Shown here: positions 54,079 to 62,837 of the stretch, in pieces
Layout: every line of letters starts with the position of its first letter
How positions within the stretch are numbered: position 1 is the first letter of the stretch
NCBI GenBank assembly: GCA_036656615.1
Contig: JAVXHY010000010.1
Location: 1-64,000 of the forward strand
DNA from: CAUPWF01 sp036656615
GTDB lineage: Bacteria; Bacillota; Clostridia; Lachnospirales; Lachnospiraceae
DNA: 64,000 bases
Direction of reading: 5' to 3'
Notes under the pieces: generated by a model
The model's input: the letters and a program-made list of their open reading frames with translations, nothing else
What the model was told of the DNA's origin: nothing
Databases searched by the model: none
Made by a program: the position numbers and the translations under genes

Positions 54079-54104
54079 AGTAATGGTTGGAGTTTCCAAT
54101 TACT
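54079..54104 (-). promoter_or_regulatory. Stem-loop in the rpsO leader
   Basis: AGTAA and TTGG pair with CCAA and TTACT, leaving a 3-nt bulge and the loop AAACT, 41 bp before the rpsO start codon. Ribosomal protein leaders of this kind often bind their own protein (S15), which is inference here. Confidence 0.4.
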
Positions 54105-54131
54105 GAATGCTGGCTGATTTCATACTTATTG

Positions 54132-54160
54132 ATTGTAACATAACTTTATCTTATTGTAAA
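54132..54160 (-). promoter_or_regulatory. Sigma-A promoter of rpsO
   Basis: TTTACA, a 17-bp spacer and TACAAT. The -35 box overlaps the end of ribF. The leader is about 85 nt. Confidence 0.7.
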
Positions 54161-55074
54161 TCCTCAAAAAAATTTTTTCCACAAAGGACATCTTGTTCCA
54201 TTCGTTGTCCTAGTTCCTGAATAGAGGCAAATTTAATTTCAGCCCGCTCAAAGCGTAAGAATTGAATTTCAATTCTTTTTCCATAGGCATCTTCTCTAAA
54301 ATCAAATAAAAAGACTTCCATTAAAATTTTCATTTTCTGTGCAATGGTTGGCTTACAGCCTAAATTACCAATTCCATCAAAATATTTACCATCAATCAAA
54401 ACGCGGCAATCATATACCCCATTTGGTGGTAATAATTTCTCATTCTTTGGAGTAATATTCATGGTTGGATAGCCAAGCTTTCTTCCAAGCTTACGTCCAT
54501 GTTCTACTGTTCCGCGTATGCTGTATGGATAGCCTAACAGGACGTTTACTAATTCAAAATCCCCTTGTATAATTTCTCTTTTGATATAAGAGCTGCTAAT
54601 GATTTTTCCTTCATGAGTTTCTTTTTCTATAACATCCAGTTGATATCCATAAATCTTGGCATAGTGCGCAAGCATCTGAACATCTCCTTTTTTCCCATGT
54701 CCAAAGTGATAGTCTGTCCCAACAACTACGTAAGCCACATGGAACTTTTTAACCAAAACTTCGGATATGAAATCTTCGGCCTTCATATTGTGGATATTTT
54801 CTGTAAAGGGACACTCAATTAGATAATCTACTTGTTTTTCTAATTTCAAGTAGCGTTCCACATTTGTCATGATATATTGTTTTTTTATTCCTCTTTGTTT
54901 GAAATATACTTGCATATCAAATGCAAACACCACACTTTTAGTATTATGATCTGCATATGATTTTACACGATCTACTAATTTCTGGTGCCCTCGGTGTAAT
55001 CCATCGAATTTTCCTAAGGTAATTGCTGTCTGGTGCGTTTCTTTATAGGATTCTATACCCTTGATATATTGCAT
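54151..55074 (-). CDS. ribF: Bifunctional riboflavin kinase/FAD synthetase
   Basis: Makes FMN and FAD. The 307-residue protein has the N-terminal adenylyltransferase motif TLGKFDGLHRGHQKLV near residue 20, VGTDYHFGHGKKGD near 122 and SSSYIKREI near 155. The C-terminal kinase domain has GRKLGYPTMNI near 197. FMN supply is relevant to the flavin-bearing Rnf subunits, but gene order truB-ribF-rpsO is general in Firmicutes. Confidence 0.95.
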   Translation of the reverse strand: MQYIKGIESYKETHQTAITLGKFDGLHRGHQKLVDRVKSYADHNTKSVVFAFDMQVYFKQRGIKKQYIMTNVERYLKLEKQVDYLIECPFTENIHNMKAEDFISEVLVKKFHVAYVVVGTDYHFGHGKKGDVQMLAHYAKIYGYQLDVIEKETHEGKIISSSYIKREIIQGDFELVNVLLGYPYSIRGTVEHGRKLGRKLGYPTMNITPKNEKLLPPNGVYDCRVLIDGKYFDGIGNLGCKPTIAQKMKILMEVFLFDFREDAYGKRIEIQFLRFERAEIKFASIQELGQRMEQDVLCGKNFFEDLQ

Positions 55075-55085
55075 GCTTCTTCCTC

Positions 55086-56009
55086 TTATGTCATTTCGTT
55101 TTGATCAAAAAACATCTTAACTATTTTAAATATTTCTGTTTCTTTTTGATAGTTATAGATACTAATAAACTGTCCATTCTCATCATATACTCGAACCATT
55201 TCATTATCTTTATGCTGAAATGATTTTTCGTTTGACAAATATTCTAATTTCAGCGGATTTCCATTATATGCAAAAGAAATATATTCCTTTTGCACTTGAA
55301 CAGAATTATAGTTTAGGAACATTTGATCAATTGGAATAATGTAATTTTCTAAACTATTTAATTGTTTTGCTTCTTGTATCTGATTAAGAGTATGACTTTG
55401 TGTTTGCTCAAAACTACCAACCTTTGTTCGTATTAAATGTTCCATGCAGCCACCAACACCTAAGGAGTGACCTATATCGTGACATAAGGTCCGAATATAA
55501 GTGCCTTTGGAACAGGTTACGGTGATATAAACTCTTGGTAATTCCATTCTATTTATTTCAATATGATGTATCCAAACTGATTTGGCTTTTCGTTCAACAA
55601 TCTTGCCTTCTCGAGCTAGCTCATATAGTTTTTTTCCATTTATTTTTTGTGCTGAATACATGGGAGGTACTTGTTCATATCTACCAATATAGGATGAAAT
55701 GCAGCTAAGAACCTTCTCTTCATCTAGTGATTCCGTGGAAGCTTTTGAAAGTATCATACCAGAGGTATCTTGTGTATCCGTTGTTTGCCCAAGCAAAAGA
55801 ATTGCTTCATACACCTTATCGGTATCTGTCAGCATATCACACAGTTTTGTTGCTTTTCCTAAACATACAGGCAATACACCCACTGCATCTGGATCAAGTG
55901 TACCGGTGTGTCCGATTTTCCGCTGCCCTAAAATACCACGTAATTTCGCAACTACATCATGGGATGTAAATCCTTTTTCTTTCCAGATATTCATAACTCC
56001 ATGTAACAT
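55086..56009 (-). CDS. truB: tRNA pseudouridine-55 synthase
   Basis: The 307-residue protein has the catalytic Asp region KIGHTGTLDPDAVGVLPVCL near residue 33 and the tRNA-binding motif near 62-75. TCSKGTYIRTLCHDIGHSLG is near 165. It converts U55 to pseudouridine in the T-loop. The ATG has AGGAG upstream. It follows nrnA by 8 bp. Confidence 0.95.
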   Translation of the reverse strand: MLHGVMNIWKEKGFTSHDVVAKLRGILGQRKIGHTGTLDPDAVGVLPVCLGKATKLCDMLTDTDKVYEAILLLGQTTDTQDTSGMILSKASTESLDEEKVLSCISSYIGRYEQVPPMYSAQKINGKKLYELAREGKIVERKAKSVWIHHIEINRMELPRVYITVTCSKGTYIRTLCHDIGHSLGVGGCMEHLIRTKVGSFEQTQSHTLNQIQEAKQLNSLENYIIPIDQMFLNYNSVQVQKEYISFAYNGNPLKLEYLSNEKSFQHKDNEMVRVYDENGQFISIYNYQKETEIFKIVKMFFDQNEMT

Positions 56010-56017
56010 ATATACTC

Positions 56018-56965
56018 CTATCTTAGCTGTATTGCAATTTCATGTAAAATATTTTGCATAGCTGCCTGTACATCACCAAAAATGGTAAATCCAGCAGCTT
56101 TTTTATGTCCTCCACCCTGAAAATGCTGAGCAATGATGCTGACATCAATTTTATCTTTAGCTCTTAAACTGACCTTATATTCCTCTGGTCTTAATTCATA
56201 TAGAAATACGGATACTTCTACACCCTGTGTAAAATGTAGTTGGCTTACAATTCCGTCTAAATCACTGGAACGTACTCCAAAGAATTCCATATCCTTCTGG
56301 GTAATAATAGAGGTAATACACTTATCATTTAATACCAATTTACTTTCTAATAAGGCATAGCCTAATACTTTATTTTGTGGAAATGTCTTTTCATAATAGG
56401 TATTGTCAATAATTTGTGCTGCATCAATACCGGTACGCATAAGGTTTGCAGCAGCTTCCATTGTAGATGGTGTTGTGGAAGTATATTGAAATACACCAGT
56501 ATCATGAACAATTCCCAAATATAGACACATAGCTACTTCTTTTGTAATGATATCTGTATTAATTAACTGATAGACCAGTTCGGAAGTAGAACTTGCTTCA
56601 GGGACAATGTAATTATACATGGCAAAAGATTCGTTGCTTATATGATGATCAATACAAAAAGTTTTTTTTGCTTTTTCGTATAGTATTTTAGAAAATCCAA
56701 GTCTTTCTATATCACCACAATCTAAAGAAATAAATAAATCATAAGATTTCTCTTCTGTTATTTCGTGTTTGATTTCTTTCGTTGATTCAATGAAATTAAA
56801 TTTGACAGGAATTTCCTCTAAATAAACATCTACTTCAATATTACATATATTCTGCTTAATATATTGATATAAACCCATACAAGAGCCAACACAGTCACCA
56901 TCAGGGCGCATATGGCCACTGATAGCAACTGTCTTAGCATCTCTTAAAGCTTCTTCTAGTTTCAT
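56018..56965 (-). CDS. nrnA: DHH-family phosphoesterase, NrnA type
   Basis: The 315-residue protein has the DHH-DHHA1 layout: HMRPDGDCVGSCMGLY near residue 18, SLDCGDIERL near 80, the signature CIDHHISN near 103 and the C-terminal GGGHKKAAGFTI near 285. NrnA degrades very short RNA and pAp in B. subtilis. It directly abuts rbfA, as in many Firmicutes. Confidence 0.92.
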   Translation of the reverse strand: MKLEEALRDAKTVAISGHMRPDGDCVGSCMGLYQYIKQNICNIEVDVYLEEIPVKFNFIESTKEIKHEITEEKSYDLFISLDCGDIERLGFSKILYEKAKKTFCIDHHISNESFAMYNYIVPEASSTSELVYQLINTDIITKEVAMCLYLGIVHDTGVFQYTSTTPSTMEAAANLMRTGIDAAQIIDNTYYEKTFPQNKVLGYALLESKLVLNDKCITSIITQKDMEFFGVRSSDLDGIVSQLHFTQGVEVSVFLYELRPEEYKVSLRAKDKIDVSIIAQHFQGGGHKKAAGFTIFGDVQAAMQNILHEIAIQLR

Positions 56966-57337
56966 TTATTCGTCCTCGTCTTTCAAATCCTTCGTCACAT
57001 CCTGAATCATTTTGGACATGGCTACTCCGTAAGCGATTGACTTATCTAAAATAAATTTAATGGTAGGTGTGTTACGCAGATTTAGGGTTCTTGCCAATTC
57101 ACGTCGTATATATCCTTCAGCGCTTTGCAGACCTATGATGGTATCTGTCTGAATCTTTTCATCTCCAAGTACACTAATATATGCTTTGCAAGTCTTTAAA
57201 TCTGGAGCTACTTCTACCAACATAACAGAAGTCATGGGAGCAATACGTGGATCCTTAATGCCACCACGTATAATATTACTTAACTCCCGCTGTACTTCAC
57301 CATTGATTCTGGTATTCTTAATACTATTTTTTCTCAA
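56966..57337 (-). CDS. rbfA: Ribosome-binding factor A
   Basis: A 123-residue KH-like protein needed for 30S maturation. It has RINGEVQRELSNIIRGG near residue 10, DPRIAPMTSVMLVEVAPDLK near 29 and RRELARTLNLRNTPTIKFI near 78. It starts with TTG (57335-57337), with GAGGG upstream, and sits 25 bp after infB. Confidence 0.94.
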   Translation of the reverse strand: MRKNSIKNTRINGEVQRELSNIIRGGIKDPRIAPMTSVMLVEVAPDLKTCKAYISVLGDEKIQTDTIIGLQSAEGYIRRELARTLNLRNTPTIKFILDKSIAYGVAMSKMIQDVTKDLKDEDE

Positions 57338-57362
57338 ATTAATCCCTCAATTCTAATTATGC

Positions 57363-60362
57363 TTATCGTGGAATTTCAACCATTTTATAGGATTCTACTA
57401 TATCAAGTTCCTTAACATCGTTGAATTTTTCGAATACAAAACCACATTCAAATCCGGTACGTACTTCTTTTACATCGTCTTTGAAACGTTTTAAAGAGGC
57501 TAATGGACCATCGAATATAACAATGCCTTCACGTGTTACTCTCACATTACATCCTCGTTCAAATGTACCATCTAATACAAAGGATCCTGCAATTGTACCA
57601 ATTCCGGAAGCTTTAAATGTTTGACGTACTTCTGCATGACCAAGTATTTTCTCTTCAAATATTGGATCTAGCATTCCCTTCATAGCTGCTTCCACATCTT
57701 CAATTGCTTTATAAATAACACGATATAATCGCATATCTACTGATTCACGTTCAGCAGTTTCTTTTGCTGTAGCGTCAGGACGAACATTAAATCCAATTAT
57801 AATTGCATTTGATGCTGATGCCAATATGACGTCAGATTCATTGATTGCACCAACTCCACCATGAATAATCTTAATTACAACTTCATCATTGGAGAGCTTC
57901 AGTAAGCTTTGTTTCACAGCTTCTACAGATCCTTGAACATCAGCCTTTACGATAATGCCGAGTTCTTTGATATTTCCAGCTTTAATTTGTGTGAACAAAT
58001 CATCCAAAGACATTCTTGACTTGGTATCATCCAACATGCGTACACGACTTTGAGAAATAAAGGTATCGGCAAAGCTACGAGCTTCTTTGTCATTTTCACA
58101 GCCTACAAATACTTCACCAGCATTTGGAACATCATTTAATCCTAAGATTTCAACTGGCATGGAAGGACCTGCTTCTTTTACGCGTTTTCCTTTATCATCC
58201 ATCATGGCGCGAACTTTACCATATGCAGAACCCGCTGCAATTGGATCACCAACATGAAGGGTTCCCTTTTGAACAAGCACGGTAGCTACCGGGCCCTTTC
58301 CTTTATCAAGTTCTGCTTCAATAACGAGACCTCTGGCTTCGCGATCTGGATTTGCTTTTAATTCCAATACTTCGGCTGTTAATAATAACATTTCCATTAA
58401 TTCTGGAATTCCCTCTTTTGTTTTTGCTGAAACGGGAACAAATACTGTTTTACCGCCCCAGTCTTCTGCAATTAGTTCATATTCGGTTAATTCCTGCTTT
58501 ACTCGTTCAATATTCGCACTTGGTTTATCCATTTTATTAATAGCTACTACAATTTCAATACCTGCTGCTTTTGCATGGTTAATTGCTTCAATTGTCTGAG
58601 GCATAACACCATCATCTGCTGCGACTACAAGAATTGCGATATCGGTAGAGCTGGCTCCACGCATTCTCATAGCAGTAAAAGCTTCATGTCCCGGTGTGTC
58701 CAGAAATGTGATTTTCTCTCCGTTTACATTGGCTACATAGGCTCCGATGTGCTGTGTTATTCCACCAGCTTCTCTATCAATAACATTCGTATCCCTGATT
58801 GCATCTAACAATGAAGTCTTACCATGGTCGACATGACCCATAACACAGACAACTGGCGGACGTTTCTTCATTTTAGATTCGTCTTCTTCATCCTCTTTAA
58901 GTAATTCTTCAATAACATCAATTACTTCTTCTTTTTCACATAAAACTTCAAATTCCATTGCAATTTCTTCTGCTGCATCATAATCTATTTCCTGATTTAC
59001 AGTAACTACTTTTCCATTTAAAAATAATTTCTTAACAATTGCAGATGGTTGAAGTTTCATTTTTTCAGCTAATTCTTTAATAGTAAGAATTTCAGGAAGA
59101 ACAACCATTTTAATCTTTTCTTCTACTTTAACAATTTTTGGCTGTGGTTTTTGGACAGGAGTAACCGTTCCTACCTTTTTCTTTCCTTTAGGACCACGAT
59201 CTACTTTATCGTGGTATTCTTTCTTTTTAAAATTATCTTTTCCAACTTTACGCTGTGGTTTTTGCTCTGCAATAATAGAAGTTGTAGTTGCTGTACGAGT
59301 ATCATTTCGTTTGTCATTTGGACCATCTCTTCTTGGTCCGCCAGGCGTATTTGGACGTTGTCCCTGATAATTATTATTTGGACGTTGCCCTTGATAATTA
59401 CTGCTTGGTCTTTGCCCCTGGTAGTTACTGCTTGGACGCTGTCCACCTTCTGTACCAGGTCTCCTATCAGTTCCGACTCCATCAGGACGTTGTCCCTGGT
59501 AATTATTGTTTGGACGTTGTCCCTGATAGTTGCTGCTTGGACGTTGCCCCTGATAGTTACTGTTTGGACGTTGTCCTTGATAATTACTATTTGGACGTTG
59601 CCCTTGATAATTGCTGCTTGGACGTGGAGCAGTTCCATCTGTTCCAGCGGGTGTACCAGAGCCTTCGGTTCGTTGCCCCTGATAGTTACTGTTTGGACGT
59701 TGTCCTTGGTAATTACTATTTGGACGCTGTCCCTGGTAGTTGCTATTTGGACGTTGTCCCTGATAATTACTATTTGGACGTTGCCCTTGATAATTGCTGC
59801 TTGGACGCTGGGTAGTTCCATCTGTTCCAGCAGGTGTAGCAGAACCTTCGGTTCGTTGTCCCTGATAGTTACTGTTTGGACGTTGTCCTTGGTAATTACT
59901 ATTTGGACGCTGTCCTTGGTAGTTGCTATTTGGACGTTGCCCCTGATAATTACTGCTTGGACGTTGATTGGTCCCGGTACCAGTATTTGGACGTTTCGCA
60001 CTTTGTGTATTCTGAGGACGGAACACCTGTACAATATTAGACTTCTTTTTTGTTTCATCTGAAGTAGTTTCCGGAATTCCTTTTGATGGTGTTTCTACTG
60101 GTGCTGTTTTGTGTGTTTCTGTTGGCGTAGCCGCCTTTGGTGCAGTTGCCTTTGGTGTTTTCGTTTCTTCTGTTTTCTTCTCTTCCAATTTTCCCCCAAC
60201 CTTCTGATTTGCAAATTTATTTTTTACAATACCTACCTGCTCCTCTGTCAATGTACTCATATGACTTTTTGCTTCGATATGATTATCTTTCAGGAAATCC
60301 AATAAATCTTTATTATTTTTCCCTATTTCTTTTGCTAATTCATGTATTCTCAATTTCGACAT
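57363..60362 (-). CDS. infB: Translation initiation factor IF-2 with repeat domain
   Basis: The 999-residue protein has an N-terminal helix domain (about 1-50), a Lys/Thr/Pro-rich stretch, and a low-complexity block (about 130-340) of some 17 copies of a QRPNSNYQG-type 9-mer. The conserved core follows: G1 GHVDHGKTSL near 505, DTPGHEAF, NKMDKP, then domains II to IV. IF-2 places initiator tRNA on the 30S subunit. The repeat block is unusual for the family and is unlike the usual charged linker. The ATG at 60362 has AGGAGG upstream. Confidence 0.96.
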   Translation of the reverse strand: MSKLRIHELAKEIGKNNKDLLDFLKDNHIEAKSHMSTLTEEQVGIVKNKFANQKVGGKLEEKKTEETKTPKATAPKAATPTETHKTAPVETPSKGIPETTSDETKKKSNIVQVFRPQNTQSAKRPNTGTGTNQRPSSNYQGQRPNSNYQGQRPNSNYQGQRPNSNYQGQRTEGSATPAGTDGTTQRPSSNYQGQRPNSNYQGQRPNSNYQGQRPNSNYQGQRPNSNYQGQRTEGSGTPAGTDGTAPRPSSNYQGQRPNSNYQGQRPNSNYQGQRPSSNYQGQRPNNNYQGQRPDGVGTDRRPGTEGGQRPSSNYQGQRPSSNYQGQRPNNNYQGQRPNTPGGPRRDGPNDKRNDTRTATTTSIIAEQKPQRKVGKDNFKKKEYHDKVDRGPKGKKKVGTVTPVQKPQPKIVKVEEKIKMVVLPEILTIKELAEKMKLQPSAIVKKLFLNGKVVTVNQEIDYDAAEEIAMEFEVLCEKEEVIDVIEELLKEDEEDESKMKKRPPVVCVMGHVDHGKTSLLDAIRDTNVIDREAGGITQHIGAYVANVNGEKITFLDTPGHEAFTAMRMRGASSTDIAILVVAADDGVMPQTIEAINHAKAAGIEIVVAINKMDKPSANIERVKQELTEYELIAEDWGGKTVFVPVSAKTKEGIPELMEMLLLTAEVLELKANPDREARGLVIEAELDKGKGPVATVLVQKGTLHVGDPIAAGSAYGKVRAMMDDKGKRVKEAGPSMPVEILGLNDVPNAGEVFVGCENDKEARSFADTFISQSRVRMLDDTKSRMSLDDLFTQIKAGNIKELGIIVKADVQGSVEAVKQSLLKLSNDEVVIKIIHGGVGAINESDVILASASNAIIIGFNVRPDATAKETAERESVDMRLYRVIYKAIEDVEAAMKGMLDPIFEEKILGHAEVRQTFKASGIGTIAGSFVLDGTFERGCNVRVTREGIVIFDGPLASLKRFKDDVKEVRTGFECGFVFEKFNDVKELDIVESYKMVEIPR
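59349..59967 (-). repeat. 27-bp tandem repeats inside infB
   Basis: About 17 imperfect 27-bp units coding QRP(N/S)(S/N)NYQG, in four blocks of 4, 5, 5 and 3 units. Two of the block joints carry TEGS(A/G)TPAGTDGT, and these joints are 183 bp (61 codons) apart, showing duplication of a larger segment. Unit length is a multiple of 3, so copy number can change without a frameshift. Confidence 0.9.
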
Positions 60363-60378
60363 ATATTCACTACCTCCT

Positions 60379-60702
60379 CTATGCAATCGTATGATTCTCT
60401 GTTTCTATAAACGTTCGAATTCCTTTGGCAAATCCGTGGTCCAATATTGCTAACGACGCTCGGAATTCCTTTCCCATTGCATGCCCTAAGGTATTTTTAT
60501 CACTATAAAAATAGATTGGCACTTTATAGAATTCACACATGTTTTTGAATTTCTTTTTTGTATTATCAGATGCATCAGTAGCTACAATTACTAGGCATGA
60601 TTTTCCTGCCTTTGTTTCTTTTTCTGTTGTAAATTCACCACTGACCGTTTTGCCTGCTTTTGTAGCTAGGCCAATTAGAGATAAGGCTTTATTTGAGTTC
60701 AA
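60379..60702 (-). CDS. ylxQ: L7Ae-family ribosomal protein YlxQ
   Basis: A 107-residue protein of the L7Ae/L30e/S12e fold (SLIGLATKAGKTVSGEFTTE near residue 8, KSCLVIVATDASDNTKKKF near 34, GKEFRASLAILDHGFAKGI near 75). It binds K-turn RNA in related cases. It starts at a TTG with GGAG upstream and overlaps ylxR by 14 bp. It lies 17 bp before infB. Confidence 0.88.
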   Translation of the reverse strand: MNSNKALSLIGLATKAGKTVSGEFTTEKETKAGKSCLVIVATDASDNTKKKFKNMCEFYKVPIYFYSDKNTLGHAMGKEFRASLAILDHGFAKGIRTFIETENHTIA

Positions 60703-60967
60703 GTGTCTTCATCTCCTTTTCGAGTTTTTCATAAACTTCTTTTGGAATTGCCTGTTTAAAGGAACGTTCTAATCCTCTTGTTTTTATTGCCATAGCCAAA
60801 CAGTTCTGTGAAAAACAGACATATGCTCCGCGGCCATTTTTCTTACCGGTCACATCTAATACAAATTCGTTATTATCCATTTTTAACACGCGCATCATGT
60901 CTTTTTTTTGTTTCATTTCTCCGCATCCCACACATAAACGCATAGGTACTTTTTTCTTGCTATTCAA
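60689..60967 (-). CDS. ylxR: YlxR/RnpM family RNA-binding protein
   Basis: A 92-residue protein with the family motif MRLCVGCGEMKQKKDMMR near residue 9 and NGRGAYVCFSQNC near 44. Recent work on B. subtilis names it RnpM, a modulator of RNase P. It starts at a TTG (60965-60967) and sits between nusA and ylxQ in the usual order. Confidence 0.9.
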   Translation of the reverse strand: MNSKKKVPMRLCVGCGEMKQKKDMMRVLKMDNNEFVLDVTGKKNGRGAYVCFSQNCLAMAIKTRGLERSFKQAIPKEVYEKLEKEMKTLELK

Positions 60968-60981
60968 TCAATCACTTCCTA

Positions 60982-62103
60982 TTATTCATTCTCTGTTTCT
61001 ACAGTCAGAGCTTGACTCTCATTGTCTTCCATGCCTAGTTCCATATAATTTTCAGGTAGCTCACCAGAATCAATTGCTTGAGTTTCACTCTTAATATCTA
61101 TTTTATATCCGGTTAAACGTGCAGCCAATCTTGCGTTTTGACCTTCCTTGCCAATTGCTAAGGATAATTGGTAATCCGGTACAATAACACTGGCAGCCTT
61201 TTCATCCGGATCAGCCATAACTGAAATAACTTTTGCTGGGCTTAATGCATTTTCAATCAAAATTGCTGGGTTGTTGCTCCAGTTAATAATGTCGATTTTT
61301 TCACCTCTTAGCTCGTTTACAATTGCATTTACTCGTGCACCATTCATTCCTACACATGCACCAACTGGGTCTACATCGGAATCGTTAGAATGAACAGCAA
61401 TCTTTGTACGTGATCCAGCTTCTCTGGAAATGCTTTTGATTTCTACAGTTCCATCTCTGACTTCGGCAACTTCAGATTCAAATAAACGTTTTACCAATTC
61501 TGGATGTGTACGAGAAACCAATATTTTAGGACCTTTGGTAGTGTTCTTAACTTCTACAACATATAATTTAATACGCTCTGTTGGCAGAAAAACTTCGCCC
61601 TTAACTTGTTCATTCTCTGTTAGCATAGCGTCTGCTTTTCCAAGATTAATACTAATATTTTTCCCTACATAGCGCTGTACAATACCAGTTACAATATCTT
61701 TTTCTTTTTCAAAATATTGGTCGTATATAACTTTTCGTTCTTCTTCTCGGATCTTTTGTAAAATTAGATTTTTGGCATTTTGTGTTGCAATACGTCCAAA
61801 TGATTTGGATTCAATAGGAACCTGCACAATGTCACCTAATTCAAACTTGGAATCTTTCATTTTAGCATTGGCAAGACTAATTTCCATTACATCGTCTTCT
61901 ACCACTTCTACCACTGTTTTCTCCGCATATACTGAGTAATCACAAGTTTCACGATCCATAATAACCTTAATATTATCAGATTTACCAAAATGGTTTTTAC
62001 ATGCATTTATTAAAGAATTTTCTATGGCATCTAACAATGTTTCTTTGCTAATGTCTTTTTCCTGTTCTAAAATAGTTAATGCTTCTAATAATTCTGTGTT
62101 CAT
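60982..62103 (-). CDS. nusA: Transcription factor NusA
   Basis: The 373-residue protein has the N-terminal RNA polymerase-binding domain (about 1-125), an S1 domain (about 130-200), and two KH domains with VGACVGMNGARVNAIVNELR near 255 and IGKEGQNARLAARLTGYKI near 325. It has the Firmicutes length, without the extra C-terminal acidic repeats of E. coli. It acts in pausing and termination. Confidence 0.96.
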   Translation of the reverse strand: MNTELLEALTILEQEKDISKETLLDAIENSLINACKNHFGKSDNIKVIMDRETCDYSVYAEKTVVEVVEDDVMEISLANAKMKDSKFELGDIVQVPIESKSFGRIATQNAKNLILQKIREEERKVIYDQYFEKEKDIVTGIVQRYVGKNISINLGKADAMLTENEQVKGEVFLPTERIKLYVVEVKNTTKGPKILVSRTHPELVKRLFESEVAEVRDGTVEIKSISREAGSRTKIAVHSNDSDVDPVGACVGMNGARVNAIVNELRGEKIDIINWSNNPAILIENALSPAKVISVMADPDEKAASVIVPDYQLSLAIGKEGQNARLAARLTGYKIDIKSETQAIDSGELPENYMELGMEDNESQALTVETENE

Positions 62104-62189
62104 TTTTCTAATCTCCTCCTATTTCTAAAAATTACCTTCTAAATGAATTGCTCTATCTTATAGAAAGTAAACTTACATGCCTATCTTGC

Positions 62190-62657
62190 TTATATGAAAA
62201 AAGCCAGACGAATGAGTGCAATCTCATCTTTCGTAAATATTTTAGTTGTTTCATCTTCTAATTCAATGGTTACGGTATCCTTATCATATCCTACTAAAAT
62301 TCCAATAAATTCTTTTTGCTTATCAATGGCTTTGTATGTGCGAATTTCAATTTCTTCTCCCATACTGCGGATAAAGTCTTTTTCCTTTTTAAGTGGTCTT
62401 CCAAGACCTGGAGAACTTACTTCGAAAATATAAGCATCTTCGATATAATCGTTGGTATCTAGAAGTTCAGAAAAAGCACGGCTGACTTTCTCACAATCAT
62501 CTACGGCAATTCCTCCTGGTTTATCAATATAGACTCTTAAATACCAGGTTCCTCCTTCTTTCACATACTCTACATCCACCAATTCATAACCGTTATTTGT
62601 TACAATTGGCTGTATCAGTTCTTCGGTTTTCACTTCGTATAATTCTCTCTTTGACAA
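62190..62657 (-). CDS. rimP: Ribosome maturation factor RimP
   Basis: A 155-residue protein starting MSKRELYEVKTEELIQPIV, with VEYVKEGGTWYLRVYIDKPG near residue 28, GIAVDDCEKVSRAFSELLD and SSPGLGRPLKKEKDF. It is needed for 30S assembly. The start is taken as TTG at 62657, with GGAAGG about 9 nt upstream; the in-frame upstream ATG lies in a hairpin region and adds residues not seen in the family. Confidence 0.88.
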   Translation of the reverse strand: MSKRELYEVKTEELIQPIVTNNGYELVDVEYVKEGGTWYLRVYIDKPGGIAVDDCEKVSRAFSELLDTNDYIEDAYIFEVSSPGLGRPLKKEKDFIRSMGEEIEIRTYKAIDKQKEFIGILVGYDKDTVTIELEDETTKIFTKDEIALIRLAFFI

Positions 62658-62683
62658 TATGACCATCCTTCCCATTGCGTAAA

Positions 62684-62711
62684 AGAAGAGTGGACTTCTG
62701 CCCACTCTTCT
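62684..62711 (-). promoter_or_regulatory. Terminator-like hairpin in the rimP leader
   Basis: A perfect 10-bp stem (AGAAGAGTGG and its complement) with an 8-nt loop and a short TTTT tail (minus strand). It lies between the rimP promoter and the rimP start, so it is read as part of this transcript. It may be an attenuator or the terminator of the upstream topoisomerase gene. Confidence 0.5.
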
Positions 62712-62737
62712 GTCAATTTCTTATGTAACTACACTGT

Positions 62738-62766
62738 ATACTAGCATAGTATTTCAAGAAAATCAA
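62738..62766 (-). promoter_or_regulatory. Sigma-A promoter of the rimP-nusA-infB operon
   Basis: TTGATT, a 17-bp spacer and TAGTAT with an extended TGC before the -10. The transcript would start about 20 bp before the leader hairpin. Confidence 0.6.
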
Positions 62767-62837
62767 GGTTTATATTGAATTAAATCAATTAAATAGAAAA
62801 TTTTACTTGAAATTGTTACTTTTTTTTGTTATTACAA

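Noticed and set aside
59349..59967. CRISPR array
   Set aside because: The repeats are 27 bp and directly adjacent, with no unique spacers, and they are in frame within infB.
59151..60062. 303-codon plus-strand open frame, and a 285-codon second minus-strand frame, over the infB repeats
   Set aside because: Both are by-products of the 27-bp periodic sequence, which keeps stops out of other frames. They lack plausible ribosome sites, and the IF-2 frame fully explains the region.
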